Under the pieces are notes generated by a model. The model was not told the DNA's origin. It saw only the letters and a list, made by a program, of their open reading frames with translations, and searched no databases. A DNA stretch of 64,000 bases from Actinoplanes derwentensis (lineage in GTDB: Bacteria; Actinomycetota; Actinomycetes; Mycobacteriales; Micromonosporaceae), in the NCBI RefSeq assembly GCF_900104725.1, contig NZ_LT629758.1:6503001-6567000 (forward strand). The letters are read 5' to 3'. Shown one piece after another: positions 33,341 to 42,283 of the stretch (position 1 is the first letter of the stretch; each line of letters begins with the position of its first letter). Both the position numbers and the translations under genes were made by a program.

Positions 33341-33631
33341 TCAGGCCTGGATCAGGACTCCGCCTCCGCCGCGGAACGCGACCCGGTCGCGTACCGCGGA
33401 GGCGTCCGGTTTCGGGTCGGGGTAGAACCAGGCGGCGTCCGCCGCGGTGTGCCCGTCGGCGCGCAGCGAGTAGTAGGAGGCTTTGCCCTTCCAGGGGCAG
33501 ACGGTGTGCGTCTCCGACGGGACGAGCACGTCCTCACGGACGCTGGCGAGGGGAAAGTAGTGGTTGCCCTCGAGTACCACCGTGTCGTCGCTGTCAGCGA
33601 TCACTTCGTCGTTCCAGATGGCCTTCGGCAT
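33341..33631 (-). CDS. DUF427 (nucleotidyltransferase-like beta-barrel) family protein
   Basis: 96 residues, ATG 33631. The family motifs are complete: MPKAIWNDEVIADSDDTVV, EGNHYFPLASVREDVLVPSE, THTVCPWKGKASYYSLRADG and AAWFYPDPKPDA. DUF427 proteins are common single-domain proteins in Actinobacteria with no established function. Length matches the family. It is monocistronic. Confidence 0.93.
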   Translation of the reverse strand: MPKAIWNDEVIADSDDTVVLEGNHYFPLASVREDVLVPSETHTVCPWKGKASYYSLRADGHTAADAAWFYPDPKPDASAVRDRVAFRGGGGVLIQA

Positions 33632-33677
33632 GTCCCGAACGTAGCGCGTGCGTCAGATTATGTCTGATATGTGCGAT

Positions 33678-33786
33678 TCATTCACCTCCCGTGGGTGAAT
33701 TGCCGCATCGATTTCGGCGTTCTAGAGTCGAGTTTCCGATCTTCAGCTTTCCTTTGGGCGTTTCGATCTTCAGCTTTCCTTGGGCG
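33678..33786 (+). promoter_or_regulatory. inverted and direct repeats upstream of the nuclease gene
   Basis: ATTCACC/GGGTGAAT hairpin (about 33678-33698) is followed by two copies of cgatcttcagctttcctt (about 33738 and 33762), spaced 24-25 bp. The whole lies directly before the nuclease start in an AT-richer stretch and looks like a promoter-operator region. Confidence 0.45.
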
Positions 33787-33794
33787 GGGTGCGG

Positions 33795-34847
33795 GTGCAG
33801 CAGGACCGGCTCGACGAGTTGCGCGGCCCCGAGCGGGCCAAGCGCCACAACGCGCGGACCATCGCCGCGCTCACCGGCAACCCCGGCTGCAACCGGCGTG
33901 CCGTCCTCGACGCGGCCGGCATCGACAAGACCCGGCTTGCCGACCGGGTCGGTTTCCCCGGCAGCTTCGGCCAGTCCCGGTTCGCGCTCTCCCGCGGCAA
34001 CGCCTTCGAAGCCATGCTCAAAGCCGACGACTGCGCGCTGCTGCGCACCGTCCTCGCCGCCGACGCCGGCCTCGGCTACCAGGACATGGGCGCGGACAAC
34101 GACGACACCCTCGGCGACCGGCACTCCCGGACCGCAGGCCTGCTCGCCTCGGCACAGGCCGCGCTCATCGACCATCCGCTGCTCACCCTGGAGATCGCCG
34201 GGCAGACCGTCTATCTCGAACCCGACCTGATCGCCTGGGCCCAGCAGGGCCGCCTCCAGGTGGTCGAGATCAAGTCGTTCGCGATCATCGACGATCAGGC
34301 CGAGAGCGCCAAAGTGTCGGCCGCCGCCGTGCAGGCCGCCGTCTACGTCCTCGCCCTCCGCGATCTGCTCACCCGCCTCGGCCAGGACCCGTCACTGGTC
34401 AGCCACGAGGTCGTCCTGGTCTGCCCGCGCGATTTCACCCTGCAGCCCGTCGCCGTCGTCCTCGACGTCCGCAAACAACTCTCCACCCTGCGGCGCCAGC
34501 TCTCCCGGCTGGCCGCCGTCGAGACCCTCATCGACGCCCTCCCCGACGGGCTCACCTTCGACCTGGCGCTCGAACCCGCCGACCTGACCGAAGCACTCAG
34601 CCACATCACCCCCCGGTACGCGCCGGAATGTCTCTCCGCCTGCGAACTCTCCGTCTACTGCCGCAACGAGGCCGCAGGCAGCACGGCGGCTCTGGGCCGG
34701 TCGGTCCGGGAATCCCTCGGCGGCATCCCGACCGTCGCGGAGGTCCTGGCCCTGGCCGAGGGCCGGCAAACCCCGACGGAGGAGCAGAACGAGGCGGCGG
34801 CACTGCTCCAGGCCGCTTTGCGGTTGCGGTCCGAGGCCCTTTCTTGA
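33795..34847 (+). CDS. PD-(D/E)xK nuclease with probable Fe-S cluster (Cas4/AddB-like)
   Basis: About 350 residues from GTG 33795 (GGGCGGGG upstream; GTG 33789 also possible). One Cys in NPGCNRRAVLDAAGID (about residue 32) and three in ECLSACELSVYCRNEA (C-x3-C-x5-C, about 275-285) recall the 1+3 cysteine arrangement of Cas4/AddB Fe-S nucleases. The core motif is EPDLIAWAQQGRLQVVEIKS: Asp, then Glu-x-Lys, the PD-(D/E)xK metal site at about residues 138-158. A HSRTAGLLASAQAAL helix carries a candidate upstream His. No cas genes or CRISPR array are in the window. It forms a unit with the unknown gene 43 bp downstream. Confidence 0.75.
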   Translation: MQQDRLDELRGPERAKRHNARTIAALTGNPGCNRRAVLDAAGIDKTRLADRVGFPGSFGQSRFALSRGNAFEAMLKADDCALLRTVLAADAGLGYQDMGADNDDTLGDRHSRTAGLLASAQAALIDHPLLTLEIAGQTVYLEPDLIAWAQQGRLQVVEIKSFAIIDDQAESAKVSAAAVQAAVYVLALRDLLTRLGQDPSLVSHEVVLVCPRDFTLQPVAVVLDVRKQLSTLRRQLSRLAAVETLIDALPDGLTFDLALEPADLTEALSHITPRYAPECLSACELSVYCRNEAAGSTAALGRSVRESLGGIPTVAEVLALAEGRQTPTEEQNEAAALLQAALRLRSEALS

Positions 34848-34890
34848 GTACGTCGACCGCTCCCGTCTCCTCCTCGCGGCCGGCGGCCCG

Positions 34891-36375
34891 GTGAGCACTC
34901 TGACCGCGCTCGCCCGGGCGCAGGCCGTCGTCGCCGGGCAGGCACAACCCGTCGCCACCGTGCGCCACGTGCACGTCCACGACCATCCGATCGTGCTGAT
35001 CCCGCTGGCCATGGCCGGGGAGGCGATCGCGCCCCTGGCAGCGATGGTCGGCACCGACCCGGCCCACCCGCGACTGCTCACCGTCGCGCAGCCCCGCAAC
35101 CGGGACGACCGGTTCCGTTTCGCCACCGAACTCGCCGAGATCCTCGTCCCGCACGTCGACTCGTTCGCCACCGACACCGAGGACGTCCCGGTCGACCGGG
35201 GCAAGGACGTCCGGCAGCGGTACGTGGACGCGCCCCAGATCTGGGTACCGAACCCGGCCGGCATCGACTTCCTGCGACTCCTCGGCCGGTCCACCCGCTT
35301 CCGCCGGATCGACGGCGACTATCCGGTGCCGCCGGCCGTTCCCCTGCTCGGTCGCTGGCTCACCTTCTTCGCCAACAGCGCCGAAGTCCCCGGATCGGCG
35401 TTGCTGACCAACGCCGTACAAGCGCTGGGTCTGCACTGGGTGACCGGGCAGAGCGGCGCCGAGGACGCCCAGTTCGGTGTCCAGCTCGCCTGGATCGAAC
35501 AGGGCGCGGCCGCCGCCCGCGAAGCCGAGAACGGCCCCGTCGCCGGCCCCGCCACCGACCCCGACTTCGACAACCGGGTGCTGGCCCCTCTGATCGAACG
35601 CTCCGCCCCCGAACTGCCGAAGGTCCTCCATGACCTGCTGCTGCCGACCTGGCAGCGGATGTGGCGCACCCTCACTCTGCTGCGCCGCCTCCCACCCGGC
35701 GACCGGGTCCGGTCCCGCTGGGACGCCGACCGCGACGCTTTCACCGCGTTCAGCCAGAACCTGGCCGAAGGCGGCCCGCCCCAGCCCCGCCGCGACGGCG
35801 CGGTAGCCGCAGCCGCCCGCCTCCAGCGCCTGGAGACCGCCGCCGCCCGCTATGCCGTCCAGCGAGCCTTCGACGACCCACTGGTCCTGGCCGAATACCG
35901 GCTCAACGGCTCGGCGTTCGCCGGCATCGTCACCCTCGCCAATCCCGACCGCGTCGATGACACCGGCAAACGCCCGGTACTCCGCCCCCGGATCATGGTC
36001 CACACCACCGAACCGGTCCGGATGGAACCCGGCACCAACCTGACGTCCCCTGCCCGCCCCGCCCAGAAGGCGAAGGTCATCTCGATCCTCCCGGCGGCCG
36101 GCGGCCACGACGTCCTCCTGGAACTCTCCGGCGGCATGGGCCGCCGACTGATCGCCGACCCGGGAAGCGTCCCCACGATCGGCGAGCCGATCACCTTGAC
36201 GACGCTGAGCGAGGCCTACCGCCCCGGCGGCGCTCTCCCCGACCCCACCGAAACCCCATGGACCCACGGCGGCCCCCCGGTCTACGACCAGCCCCCCGAT
36301 CCCACCCCGGACCCGGATACCGCCACCGACCCGGGGCCGGGCCTCCTCTCGGATCCGGCCGGAACCTCTGCCTGA
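34891..36375 (+). CDS. unknown protein paired with the Fe-S nuclease (494 aa)
   Basis: GTG 34891. I recognise no domain. Residues 1-120 contain a His-rich strand (VATVRHVHVHDHPIVLIPLA) and NRDDRFRFATELAEIL. The middle has PQIWVPNPAGIDFLRLLG, PVPPAVPLLGRWLTFFA and a helical Arg-rich portion (LPTWQRMWRTLTLLRRLPPG). The last 60 residues are a Pro/Asp-rich tail. No Walker motif, signal peptide or membrane helix is seen. The 43 bp gap and shared direction suggest it works with the nuclease; a DNA-protection role is an inference. Confidence 0.7.
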   Translation: MSTLTALARAQAVVAGQAQPVATVRHVHVHDHPIVLIPLAMAGEAIAPLAAMVGTDPAHPRLLTVAQPRNRDDRFRFATELAEILVPHVDSFATDTEDVPVDRGKDVRQRYVDAPQIWVPNPAGIDFLRLLGRSTRFRRIDGDYPVPPAVPLLGRWLTFFANSAEVPGSALLTNAVQALGLHWVTGQSGAEDAQFGVQLAWIEQGAAAAREAENGPVAGPATDPDFDNRVLAPLIERSAPELPKVLHDLLLPTWQRMWRTLTLLRRLPPGDRVRSRWDADRDAFTAFSQNLAEGGPPQPRRDGAVAAAARLQRLETAAARYAVQRAFDDPLVLAEYRLNGSAFAGIVTLANPDRVDDTGKRPVLRPRIMVHTTEPVRMEPGTNLTSPARPAQKAKVISILPAAGGHDVLLELSGGMGRRLIADPGSVPTIGEPITLTTLSEAYRPGGALPDPTETPWTHGGPPVYDQPPDPTPDPDTATDPGPGLLSDPAGTSA

Positions 36376-36907
36376 TTCCACACGAGCACGGAGAGCGTCG
36401 CTCGCCTTTGATTGCCCGGTGCACTCAGTCGGGGTGACACAACGACACCCTCATCTCCAAAGCCCTCTGCCCGCAAGATTGACAGAACGTGTCGCCGCTC
36501 ACGCCAGTCGATGCCGAAGTGTCCTCATCGGCAACTGACCGATGTCGTTCATTACGGCAGCCGCTTCCGCATCCGGGTCGTTCAGCCGTCGCAGGCGACA
36601 CCGATGCCGTCCGGGCCGAGCCGGTGACAGTCGGTGCCACGCGCCGTCAACGGTGAGTTGTGAGCCGCTCGGCCTTGGCCGGAGGATCTCGCCGACCGGC
36701 TTCCGTTCAGTTTCTGGCCCTGTTCAAAAGGACTGAACAGCATGCAAACCCGAACACCGTCCAACTCGGCAGCGTGGAGCGGCTTCCGGGAACCGAGACA
36801 GCCGAGACGCCGTTGGTGGTTCTCATGACCCAGAGCAGAGCCGAGGCGCCTCGTTCGCAACTGACTGACGTCGATGATTCCGGCAGGCGGGTTCGGGGCC
36901 GGGGTGT
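36376..36907. other. intergenic region with a degenerate duplication
   Basis: No intact gene. Bases about 36528-36662 are a diverged copy of about 36855-36990, which includes the 3' end of the excalibur-like gene and 55 bp beyond it. The stretch 36376-36527 shows nothing recognisable. Confidence 0.65.
36582..36662 (-). pseudogene. 3' remnant of a second excalibur-like gene
   Basis: The frame ends in SPLTARGTDCHRLGPDGIGV followed by ACDG and a stop, matching the end of the intact neighbour (APLTARAPDRHHLDPDTNGL, then ACDN). Upstream of this the similarity stops and no start or signal peptide is present, so only the Ca-binding tail survives. Confidence 0.6.
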
Positions 36908-37453
36908 TCAGTTGTCGCAGGCCAGGCCGTTGGTGTCCGGGTCGAGGTGGTGGCGGTCGGGGGCTCGTGCCGTCAGCGGTGCGTCGAGGAAGGATCGTTC
37001 GCGTAGCCAGGTGCAGCCGTCGGTGACGCCGGGTGGGAAGCGCCAGGGAACGCACTGGGTGCGTGTGCCGTAGGAGCGATCGCAACCGTCCACGTTCACC
37101 GGCATCGACAGCCTGGCGGTCGGTGACGGCAGCCGGGGCAGCGGGCTCGCGGCGGGCCGGCCGGTGAAGGTCTGCACGAACGGCTCCGGGGTGGTGTGCG
37201 GGGCCGTTGTGACCGGGGCGGTGGTCGTCGTGGTCGTAGTGGGCCGGGGTGTGGCGCCCGCCGGGACGGCCACGGGCGCTGTCGCGGCGGCCGGAGCCAC
37301 CAGGGGCCAGGTGCTGTCGGTGGGCCGTGGCGCCGGCGGGACGGCGCTCTGTTCCTGGCCGGTGGCCCGGAACAGAGCGGCCAGGGCCACCGCCAGCAGT
37401 GTGGAGACGATGATCGCGAGCACCGTCACGACGGGGACGCCGGGATGTCTCAT
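36908..37453 (-). CDS. secreted or anchored protein with C-terminal excalibur-like domain
   Basis: 181 residues, ATG 37453, overlapping the stop of the oxidase gene by 4 nt (ATGA). A single N-terminal membrane helix (VVTVLAIIVSTLLAVALAAL, about 7-27) is followed by a Pro/Thr-rich linker (about 40-105) and a Cys-bearing domain: GCDRSYGTRTQCVPWRFPPG, TDGCTWLRERSFL, and the calcium-loop-like DPDTNGLACDN at the end. This resembles the excalibur domain (DxDxDGxxC). It is the last gene of the five-gene glycan operon, so it may anchor or organise the polymer outside the cell; this is inferred. Confidence 0.75.
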   Translation of the reverse strand: MRHPGVPVVTVLAIIVSTLLAVALAALFRATGQEQSAVPPAPRPTDSTWPLVAPAAATAPVAVPAGATPRPTTTTTTTAPVTTAPHTTPEPFVQTFTGRPAASPLPRLPSPTARLSMPVNVDGCDRSYGTRTQCVPWRFPPGVTDGCTWLRERSFLDAPLTARAPDRHHLDPDTNGLACDN

Positions 37454-39537
37454 CCCACGTGCACCCATTCGGCGACGGACGGCACGCCGTTGGTGCCCAA
37501 TAGGAAGAGCATGTACCAGCCGGGCGGGGCCAGGTTCGGGTTGCTGGTCAGGTTGAGACCGATCTGGTTGCCGGTCACGCTCATCGGCAGGTCCACGAAA
37601 CGCTGGTTCGGGTCGCTGGAGTGGGTGACCGCCGCGGGACGGATCAGGGCCGCCCGCAGGATCGGGCCGTCGACGGTGACGGTGTGACTCGATCCGTACG
37701 CCCATGCGGTGTCCACCCCGCCGAGGATCTGCGGGCGGGCGCCGTGGAACAGGTACGGCGGTGTGTAGACCGAGATCCGCATGTCGAACGACCCGTCGCC
37801 GGGGTTGTTCCCGACCGCCATCACCCGGCCGTCCGGCAGCAGGAACGCCGAGGAGTGGTAGCCGCGCGGCACCGGGTCGACGGCCATTCCGGGAGTGAAG
37901 GTGTTGGTCACCGGGTCGAACATGGACGCCTCGTACACCGGGTCGGCGCGGTTGTGCAGTGCCCCGCCGGTCTCGAAGACCTTTCCGTTCGGAAGCAGCA
38001 CCGCGGACACGTACATCTTGCCCTGGTTCACCGTCTGCGGGACGCCACCGGTGAGGGTGCCGCTGGGCAGTGCCGGTCCGGCGGCGTACACCGGGCTGGG
38101 GGTCTTGAGGTCGATGAGGTCGGTGAGCCGGTTGGCGTCCGGGTTGCTGTCGATGTTGCCGCCGCCGAGGGTGAGCACCCGCTGGTCCTGGGCCGGTGGC
38201 AGGAGAACGCTCATCGACTGGTCGCGTTCGTCCTTGTTCTGCAGGCCGGGCACCGGGGTGATGGTGCCGGCCTGGTAGTCGTAGAGGGAGGCGCCGGTGC
38301 CGGGCAGACCGTTGCCGAAGACGTGGCTGCCGGTGTAGAAGAGCCGGCCGTCCTGCATCAGGATCATCGACGGGTAGAGGCCCCAGAAGCTCCACGTCTG
38401 GTTCGCCTCGCCGATGCCGAGCCAGCGTTCTTCGGACTGGTCGAAGTACTGGGTGGCGACCGTGCCGGCGGAGTCCTCGCCGAGGCCACCGAGGGCGATC
38501 ACGTCCCCGTTGCCCATGATGGTCGCCGAGGGGTACCAGGAGCCGGCGCTCATGTCGTTGACCCGCTCGTACGAGCCGGTGGCCGGGTCGAAGATGTAGG
38601 AGTCCTTGAGCCCTTTGTAGCCGTGGCTGAGGTCGGCCGCGGGGTAGGCCTTGTTCCCGCCCATGATCAGGACCCGGCCGTCGGGCAGTTGCACGTGCCC
38701 GGCGCAGAACAGGTCGGCCGGGGTGGGCACGGTGGTGAAGGTGCCGGTCCGCGGATGGTAGACCGCGGTGGTGAAGGTGCCGGCTTCGAACATCTCCTCG
38801 CTGTTGCCGGATCCGGCGACCAGCAGCACGTCACCGTTGTGCAGCACCACCGCGTGGATGCCGCGCACCGGGGCCTCGAAGGGCAGGACCTTCCAGGCGC
38901 CCTGTACGCAGGCGGCGCCGGCGCTGCAGGACAGGCCCGGGGTGGGAGTGGTCGCGTCGGCCATCGTGTAGTCGTCGGTGTGCAGGACTCCGGTGCCGTA
39001 GATGGTCACGCCCCAGACGATCTGTTCGGTGCCGGGCGGAACCTGCGGGGTACGGACGGTCATCTCGGTCCAGGCGGCCGCCGGGGCGAGCGAGATCAGA
39101 TCGGTCCAGTACACCCAGCCCTGGGCGACGTCGCGCCGGAACGCGGTCACGACGGTGTTCGGGGTGGTGCTGGTGTACCAGGCGGACAGGTCGTACTGGT
39201 GGCCGGGCGTGACGTTCGGCGCGCACGACGGATTCTCCAGCATCATCGCTTTGCGGTCGCCACCACCGGTCGCCGCCGACACGGTGATCCGCATGGCGCT
39301 GGCGCCGGTCCGCCCGGGATGGCTGACATCGAAGGTGTACGTGTTGTCGCCCCAGCCGGACTTCTCCCAGCAGAGCGGGAACCCGGTGCTGTCCAGGGTC
39401 TCCAGGCCCGGGTTGGCCAGCAGATTCACCGAAGCGGACGCCGGCCGGACCGGCGCTAGCATGATCAGGAGCAGCGTGAGCACCAGCGTCTGGGCGATGC
39501 TCCGGCGATTGCGCCGGCTGATCCACGGCCGGGTCAT
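37450..39537 (-). CDS. secreted kelch-type copper radical oxidase (galactose/glyoxal oxidase, GlxA-like)
   Basis: 695 residues. A signal or anchor helix (about 14-36) is followed by an N-terminal carbohydrate-binding-like domain (about 37-195), a kelch propeller (about 215-590) and a DUF1929 C-terminal domain (about 600-695). The copper and radical ligands of galactose oxidase can be placed: Cys278 (LFCAGH) to cross-link with Tyr335 (SWYPS), Tyr560-His561 (RGYHSS) and His639 (AVTHSSDPNQR). Streptomyces GlxA, of the same class, acts with a CslA synthase on a hyphal-tip glycan. Here the gene sits in an operon with a CslA-like GT2, which supports the same kind of role. Start and stop overlap both neighbours by 4 nt. 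Confidence 0.88.
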   Translation of the reverse strand: MTRPWISRRNRRSIAQTLVLTLLLIMLAPVRPASASVNLLANPGLETLDSTGFPLCWEKSGWGDNTYTFDVSHPGRTGASAMRITVSAATGGGDRKAMMLENPSCAPNVTPGHQYDLSAWYTSTTPNTVVTAFRRDVAQGWVYWTDLISLAPAAAWTEMTVRTPQVPPGTEQIVWGVTIYGTGVLHTDDYTMADATTPTPGLSCSAGAACVQGAWKVLPFEAPVRGIHAVVLHNGDVLLVAGSGNSEEMFEAGTFTTAVYHPRTGTFTTVPTPADLFCAGHVQLPDGRVLIMGGNKAYPAADLSHGYKGLKDSYIFDPATGSYERVNDMSAGSWYPSATIMGNGDVIALGGLGEDSAGTVATQYFDQSEERWLGIGEANQTWSFWGLYPSMILMQDGRLFYTGSHVFGNGLPGTGASLYDYQAGTITPVPGLQNKDERDQSMSVLLPPAQDQRVLTLGGGNIDSNPDANRLTDLIDLKTPSPVYAAGPALPSGTLTGGVPQTVNQGKMYVSAVLLPNGKVFETGGALHNRADPVYEASMFDPVTNTFTPGMAVDPVPRGYHSSAFLLPDGRVMAVGNNPGDGSFDMRISVYTPPYLFHGARPQILGGVDTAWAYGSSHTVTVDGPILRAALIRPAAVTHSSDPNQRFVDLPMSVTGNQIGLNLTSNPNLAPPGWYMLFLLGTNGVPSVAEWVHVG

Positions 39538-40730
39538 ATCGCCACGGTCCGTGGCCGTACCAGATAGATCACCCGGTCGAGGATCAGGAACCGGACCGCG
39601 AACGAGATCACCAGCGTGATCAGGTTGGCGCTGAGGACACCGGCGCCCACCCCGTCCACCAGGAGCGCCAGCAACGGCACCCGCAGCACCAGATCGGCGT
39701 TGCCCAGGAGGAAGAACCGGAGGAACCGGCTGGTGAGGGTGCGACCGAGCCGGTGATTGCGGTAGAGCAGGCTGTCGATGAGGGCGAAGTTCCAGGTGAC
39801 GGCGATCATGTTGGCCAGCACCGCGGCCGGCACGTAGTGCACGCCGAGCACCGACACGAGCAGCCAGAGCGCCAGCTGGTTCGGGATCAGGCCGGACAGT
39901 CCGATCAGCCCGAAACCGATCATGCGGCCGCGTTGCGCTCCGAAGCGCAGCAGGGACAGGTGCTTGATGAAGCGCAGCCCCTCCCGCAGGGTGGACTTGG
40001 ATTCGCCGGCGTGCCGGGGCTGGAAGGCGTACGGGATCTCGACGATCCGTCCCGGACGGTTGCGGATGATCAGTTCGAGCAGGATCTTGTAGCCGAGCGG
40101 CCGCAGCTCCGCGACGTCCAGAGAGCTGGCGCGCACCGCGAAGAGTCCGCTCATCGGGTCACTGACCCGCAGCAGGGCGTTCCGGAAGACGACCTTGGTG
40201 GTCATCGTGGAACCGCCGGACACCAGCCGGCGGTACCCGTTCTCCAGCCCTTCGTTCGTGCCGCCACCCGACTTCCGGCTGCCCACCACCAGGTCGGCGC
40301 CGTCCCGGACCCCGGCGGCGACGAGTTGCGGCACGATCTCCGGCGGATGTTGCAGGTCGGCGTCCATCACCACGATCCAGGCGCCGCGGGCTAGTCGCAT
40401 CCCCTCCACGACGGCGCCGCCGAGCCCGCCGACCGGGCTGGTGCGATGGTGCACGGTGACCGGAATGGCACAGTTCTGTGCCTCGGCCCGGATCACGTCC
40501 GGGGTGTCGTCGGTGCTGTCGTCCACGAAGACGATCTCCGTCTCGTCCGCGGGCAGGACCGCGGCCAACCGGCGCAGCAGCGTCGGGATGTTGTCGCGCT
40601 CGTTGAACGTGGGCACCACGATGGTCTGCCGCACCGCGACGTTCACGGTGAGTTCGCCGATCCGGCCACGCATCATGGCCCGGCGCGGTACGGACTCTTC
40701 GTCCTGTCGTTCCTCGGTCGTGACGGTCAT
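39534..40730 (-). CDS. polyprenyl-phosphate glycosyltransferase (DPM1-like) fused to GtrA-like membrane domain
   Basis: 398 residues. The N-terminal GT2 domain (about 32-265) has TIVVPTFNERDNIPTLLRRL, EIVFVDDSTDDTPDVI, VMDADLQHPPEIVPQL (DxD) and VVGSRKSGGGTNEGL. The C-terminal part (about 270-390) has four membrane helices in the GtrA/DPMS pattern (GFGLIGLSGLIPNQLALWLL, NFALIDSLLYRNHRLG). It would transfer a sugar to polyprenyl phosphate and help flip it. The overlap with genes on both sides is 4 nt. A natural partner is the GT-C transferase encoded just upstream, which would use the lipid-linked sugar. Confidence 0.9.
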   Translation of the reverse strand: MTVTTEERQDEESVPRRAMMRGRIGELTVNVAVRQTIVVPTFNERDNIPTLLRRLAAVLPADETEIVFVDDSTDDTPDVIRAEAQNCAIPVTVHHRTSPVGGLGGAVVEGMRLARGAWIVVMDADLQHPPEIVPQLVAAGVRDGADLVVGSRKSGGGTNEGLENGYRRLVSGGSTMTTKVVFRNALLRVSDPMSGLFAVRASSLDVAELRPLGYKILLELIIRNRPGRIVEIPYAFQPRHAGESKSTLREGLRFIKHLSLLRFGAQRGRMIGFGLIGLSGLIPNQLALWLLVSVLGVHYVPAAVLANMIAVTWNFALIDSLLYRNHRLGRTLTSRFLRFFLLGNADLVLRVPLLALLVDGVGAGVLSANLITLVISFAVRFLILDRVIYLVRPRTVAI

Positions 40731-42283
40731 CGTGCGTTCTCCTTGTCGACCTTGCGGATCTCGATGCGGCCTTCCGACTCGCCGAACTCGGCGACGACCG
40801 TGGAGTTGGTCAGCAGCGCGGCGACCGTGGGCAACCCGGACGTGTTGTCCCGCATCGCCGGGCTCGACACGACGTAGTCGACGTCACGCCACCCGTTCGG
40901 CAGGCGCTCGGCCACGGCCGAGTCGAGATCGAGCTTGTAGAACCAGAGCACCTGATCGGGCTGGTATCCGGCGTCGACACAGTCGATCCAGAGGACGTCG
41001 TCGACGACCACCGTCGTGCCGGCCGGATCCGCGATCCGGGTGTCCAGGTATTCGGCGGCCTGCGCGTACGGCGCGTTGTCCTCGTTGGTCACCGCGCGTT
41101 CCGCGCCGACATACCAGCGCGGTACGACGAACGTCAGCGCCACCGCGACGAACACTCCGACGGCGACCGCCCGCCACCAGTCCCGTCGCGGTTCCAGCCG
41201 GGTGACGGCGGTGACGATCAACCCGGCCAGGGCCAGTGCGAAGAAGGGCAGGACCTGCACCACGTACATGGCCGGCATGTAACCGCCGGGGCGCAGTGCG
41301 ACGAGGGTGAAGATCGCCCCCGCCAGCCCGATCGGGCGCAACCGGCGTACGGCCAGCGTCAGCATCGCCGCGACCAGCCCGCCGATCAGGATCACCTGGT
41401 CGTAGTAGAGCCACGAGTGGATCAGGGCGTTGGTGCCCGACGAGGAGTCGAAGACGCTGCCCGACCCGGACCGGCTCATCAGCTGGAACTGCCAGGCACC
41501 GATCAGCGACACGTGGTCCGCACCGGGGAACAGCTCCCCGCGCAGCACGGCGTAGAGCGGATAGAAGCCGCCGACCAGGACCAGACCGGTGAAGAAGGAG
41601 CCGACCGCCCACGGCCTGGTGCTGGTACGCGCCGAGTTCTGCCAGAGTGCGAGCAGCACCGCGGGCAGGATGATGACGATGGTCTCCTTGGACAGCACGG
41701 CGATCGCGGCGGCGGCGCCGGCCGCGGCGTAGTGCCACAGGTGCCGGCGGGTCGACAGGGCCAGCGCGAAAGCGCCGAGGATCCACATCACCGCGAAACT
41801 GTCCAGGTAGATCTGCCGGCCCATGGTCAGGTACAGCGGGGAGAGCCCACAGGCGAGCAGGGCCAGTGCCGCTCCCCACTTCGGCATCCCGGAACGGCGG
41901 CTGACCAGGTAGATCAGCAGCAGGGTGGCGGCCTGCACGGGCAGCATCGCGATCCGGCCCGCGGTCACCGCGATCATCGAGGGCACGAGCAGTTGCGGGA
42001 GCCAGGAGAGCGCGGCCAACTGGATCCAGCCCAGCGGCGGATGGTCGTACCAGTAGGTGTAGTGCGCCAGCCCCCGGCCCTCCTGCACCGCCCAGGCCTG
42101 CGCGAGATAGGTGCCCTCGTCGTCGCTGGCGGTGGGGAAGCCGTCGATGTTCCAGGCCAGCAGGATCAGGACCAGAACGGTGAGGCCACCGGCGATCAGC
42201 CAGTCCGGGACGGAGCGGGTCTTCTTGCCGGGAGCCGGACGCGGGGACGCGTTGATCCGGGCCGGCAGTTCGATGGTGCTCAT
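40727..42283 (-). CDS. GT39/ArnT-like membrane glycosyltransferase
   Basis: 518 residues. About ten hydrophobic helices. The first extracytoplasmic loop has the GT-C acidic motif SDDEGTYLAQAWAVQEG, followed by THYTYW-like HYTYWYDHPPLGWIQLAA. SPLYLTMGRQIYLDSFAVMW is the second conserved segment of the PMT_2 family. The last 120 residues form a soluble domain (TTVVVDDVLWIDCVDAGYQP). It should transfer a polyprenyl-linked sugar onto an outside acceptor. Its position between the DPM1-like gene and the processive GT2 supports decoration of the glycan made by the latter. Confidence 0.88.
   Translation of the reverse strand: MSTIELPARINASPRPAPGKKTRSVPDWLIAGGLTVLVLILLAWNIDGFPTASDDEGTYLAQAWAVQEGRGLAHYTYWYDHPPLGWIQLAALSWLPQLLVPSMIAVTAGRIAMLPVQAATLLLIYLVSRRSGMPKWGAALALLACGLSPLYLTMGRQIYLDSFAVMWILGAFALALSTRRHLWHYAAAGAAAAIAVLSKETIVIILPAVLLALWQNSARTSTRPWAVGSFFTGLVLVGGFYPLYAVLRGELFPGADHVSLIGAWQFQLMSRSGSGSVFDSSSGTNALIHSWLYYDQVILIGGLVAAMLTLAVRRLRPIGLAGAIFTLVALRPGGYMPAMYVVQVLPFFALALAGLIVTAVTRLEPRRDWWRAVAVGVFVAVALTFVVPRWYVGAERAVTNEDNAPYAQAAEYLDTRIADPAGTTVVVDDVLWIDCVDAGYQPDQVLWFYKLDLDSAVAERLPNGWRDVDYVVSSPAMRDNTSGLPTVAALLTNSTVVAEFGESEGRIEIRKVDKENAR

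Noticed and set aside
33795-34847. Assignment as a true Cas4
   Set aside because: No other cas gene or CRISPR array is in the window and the partner gene is unlike any Cas protein; only the nuclease fold and cysteine layout are similar.
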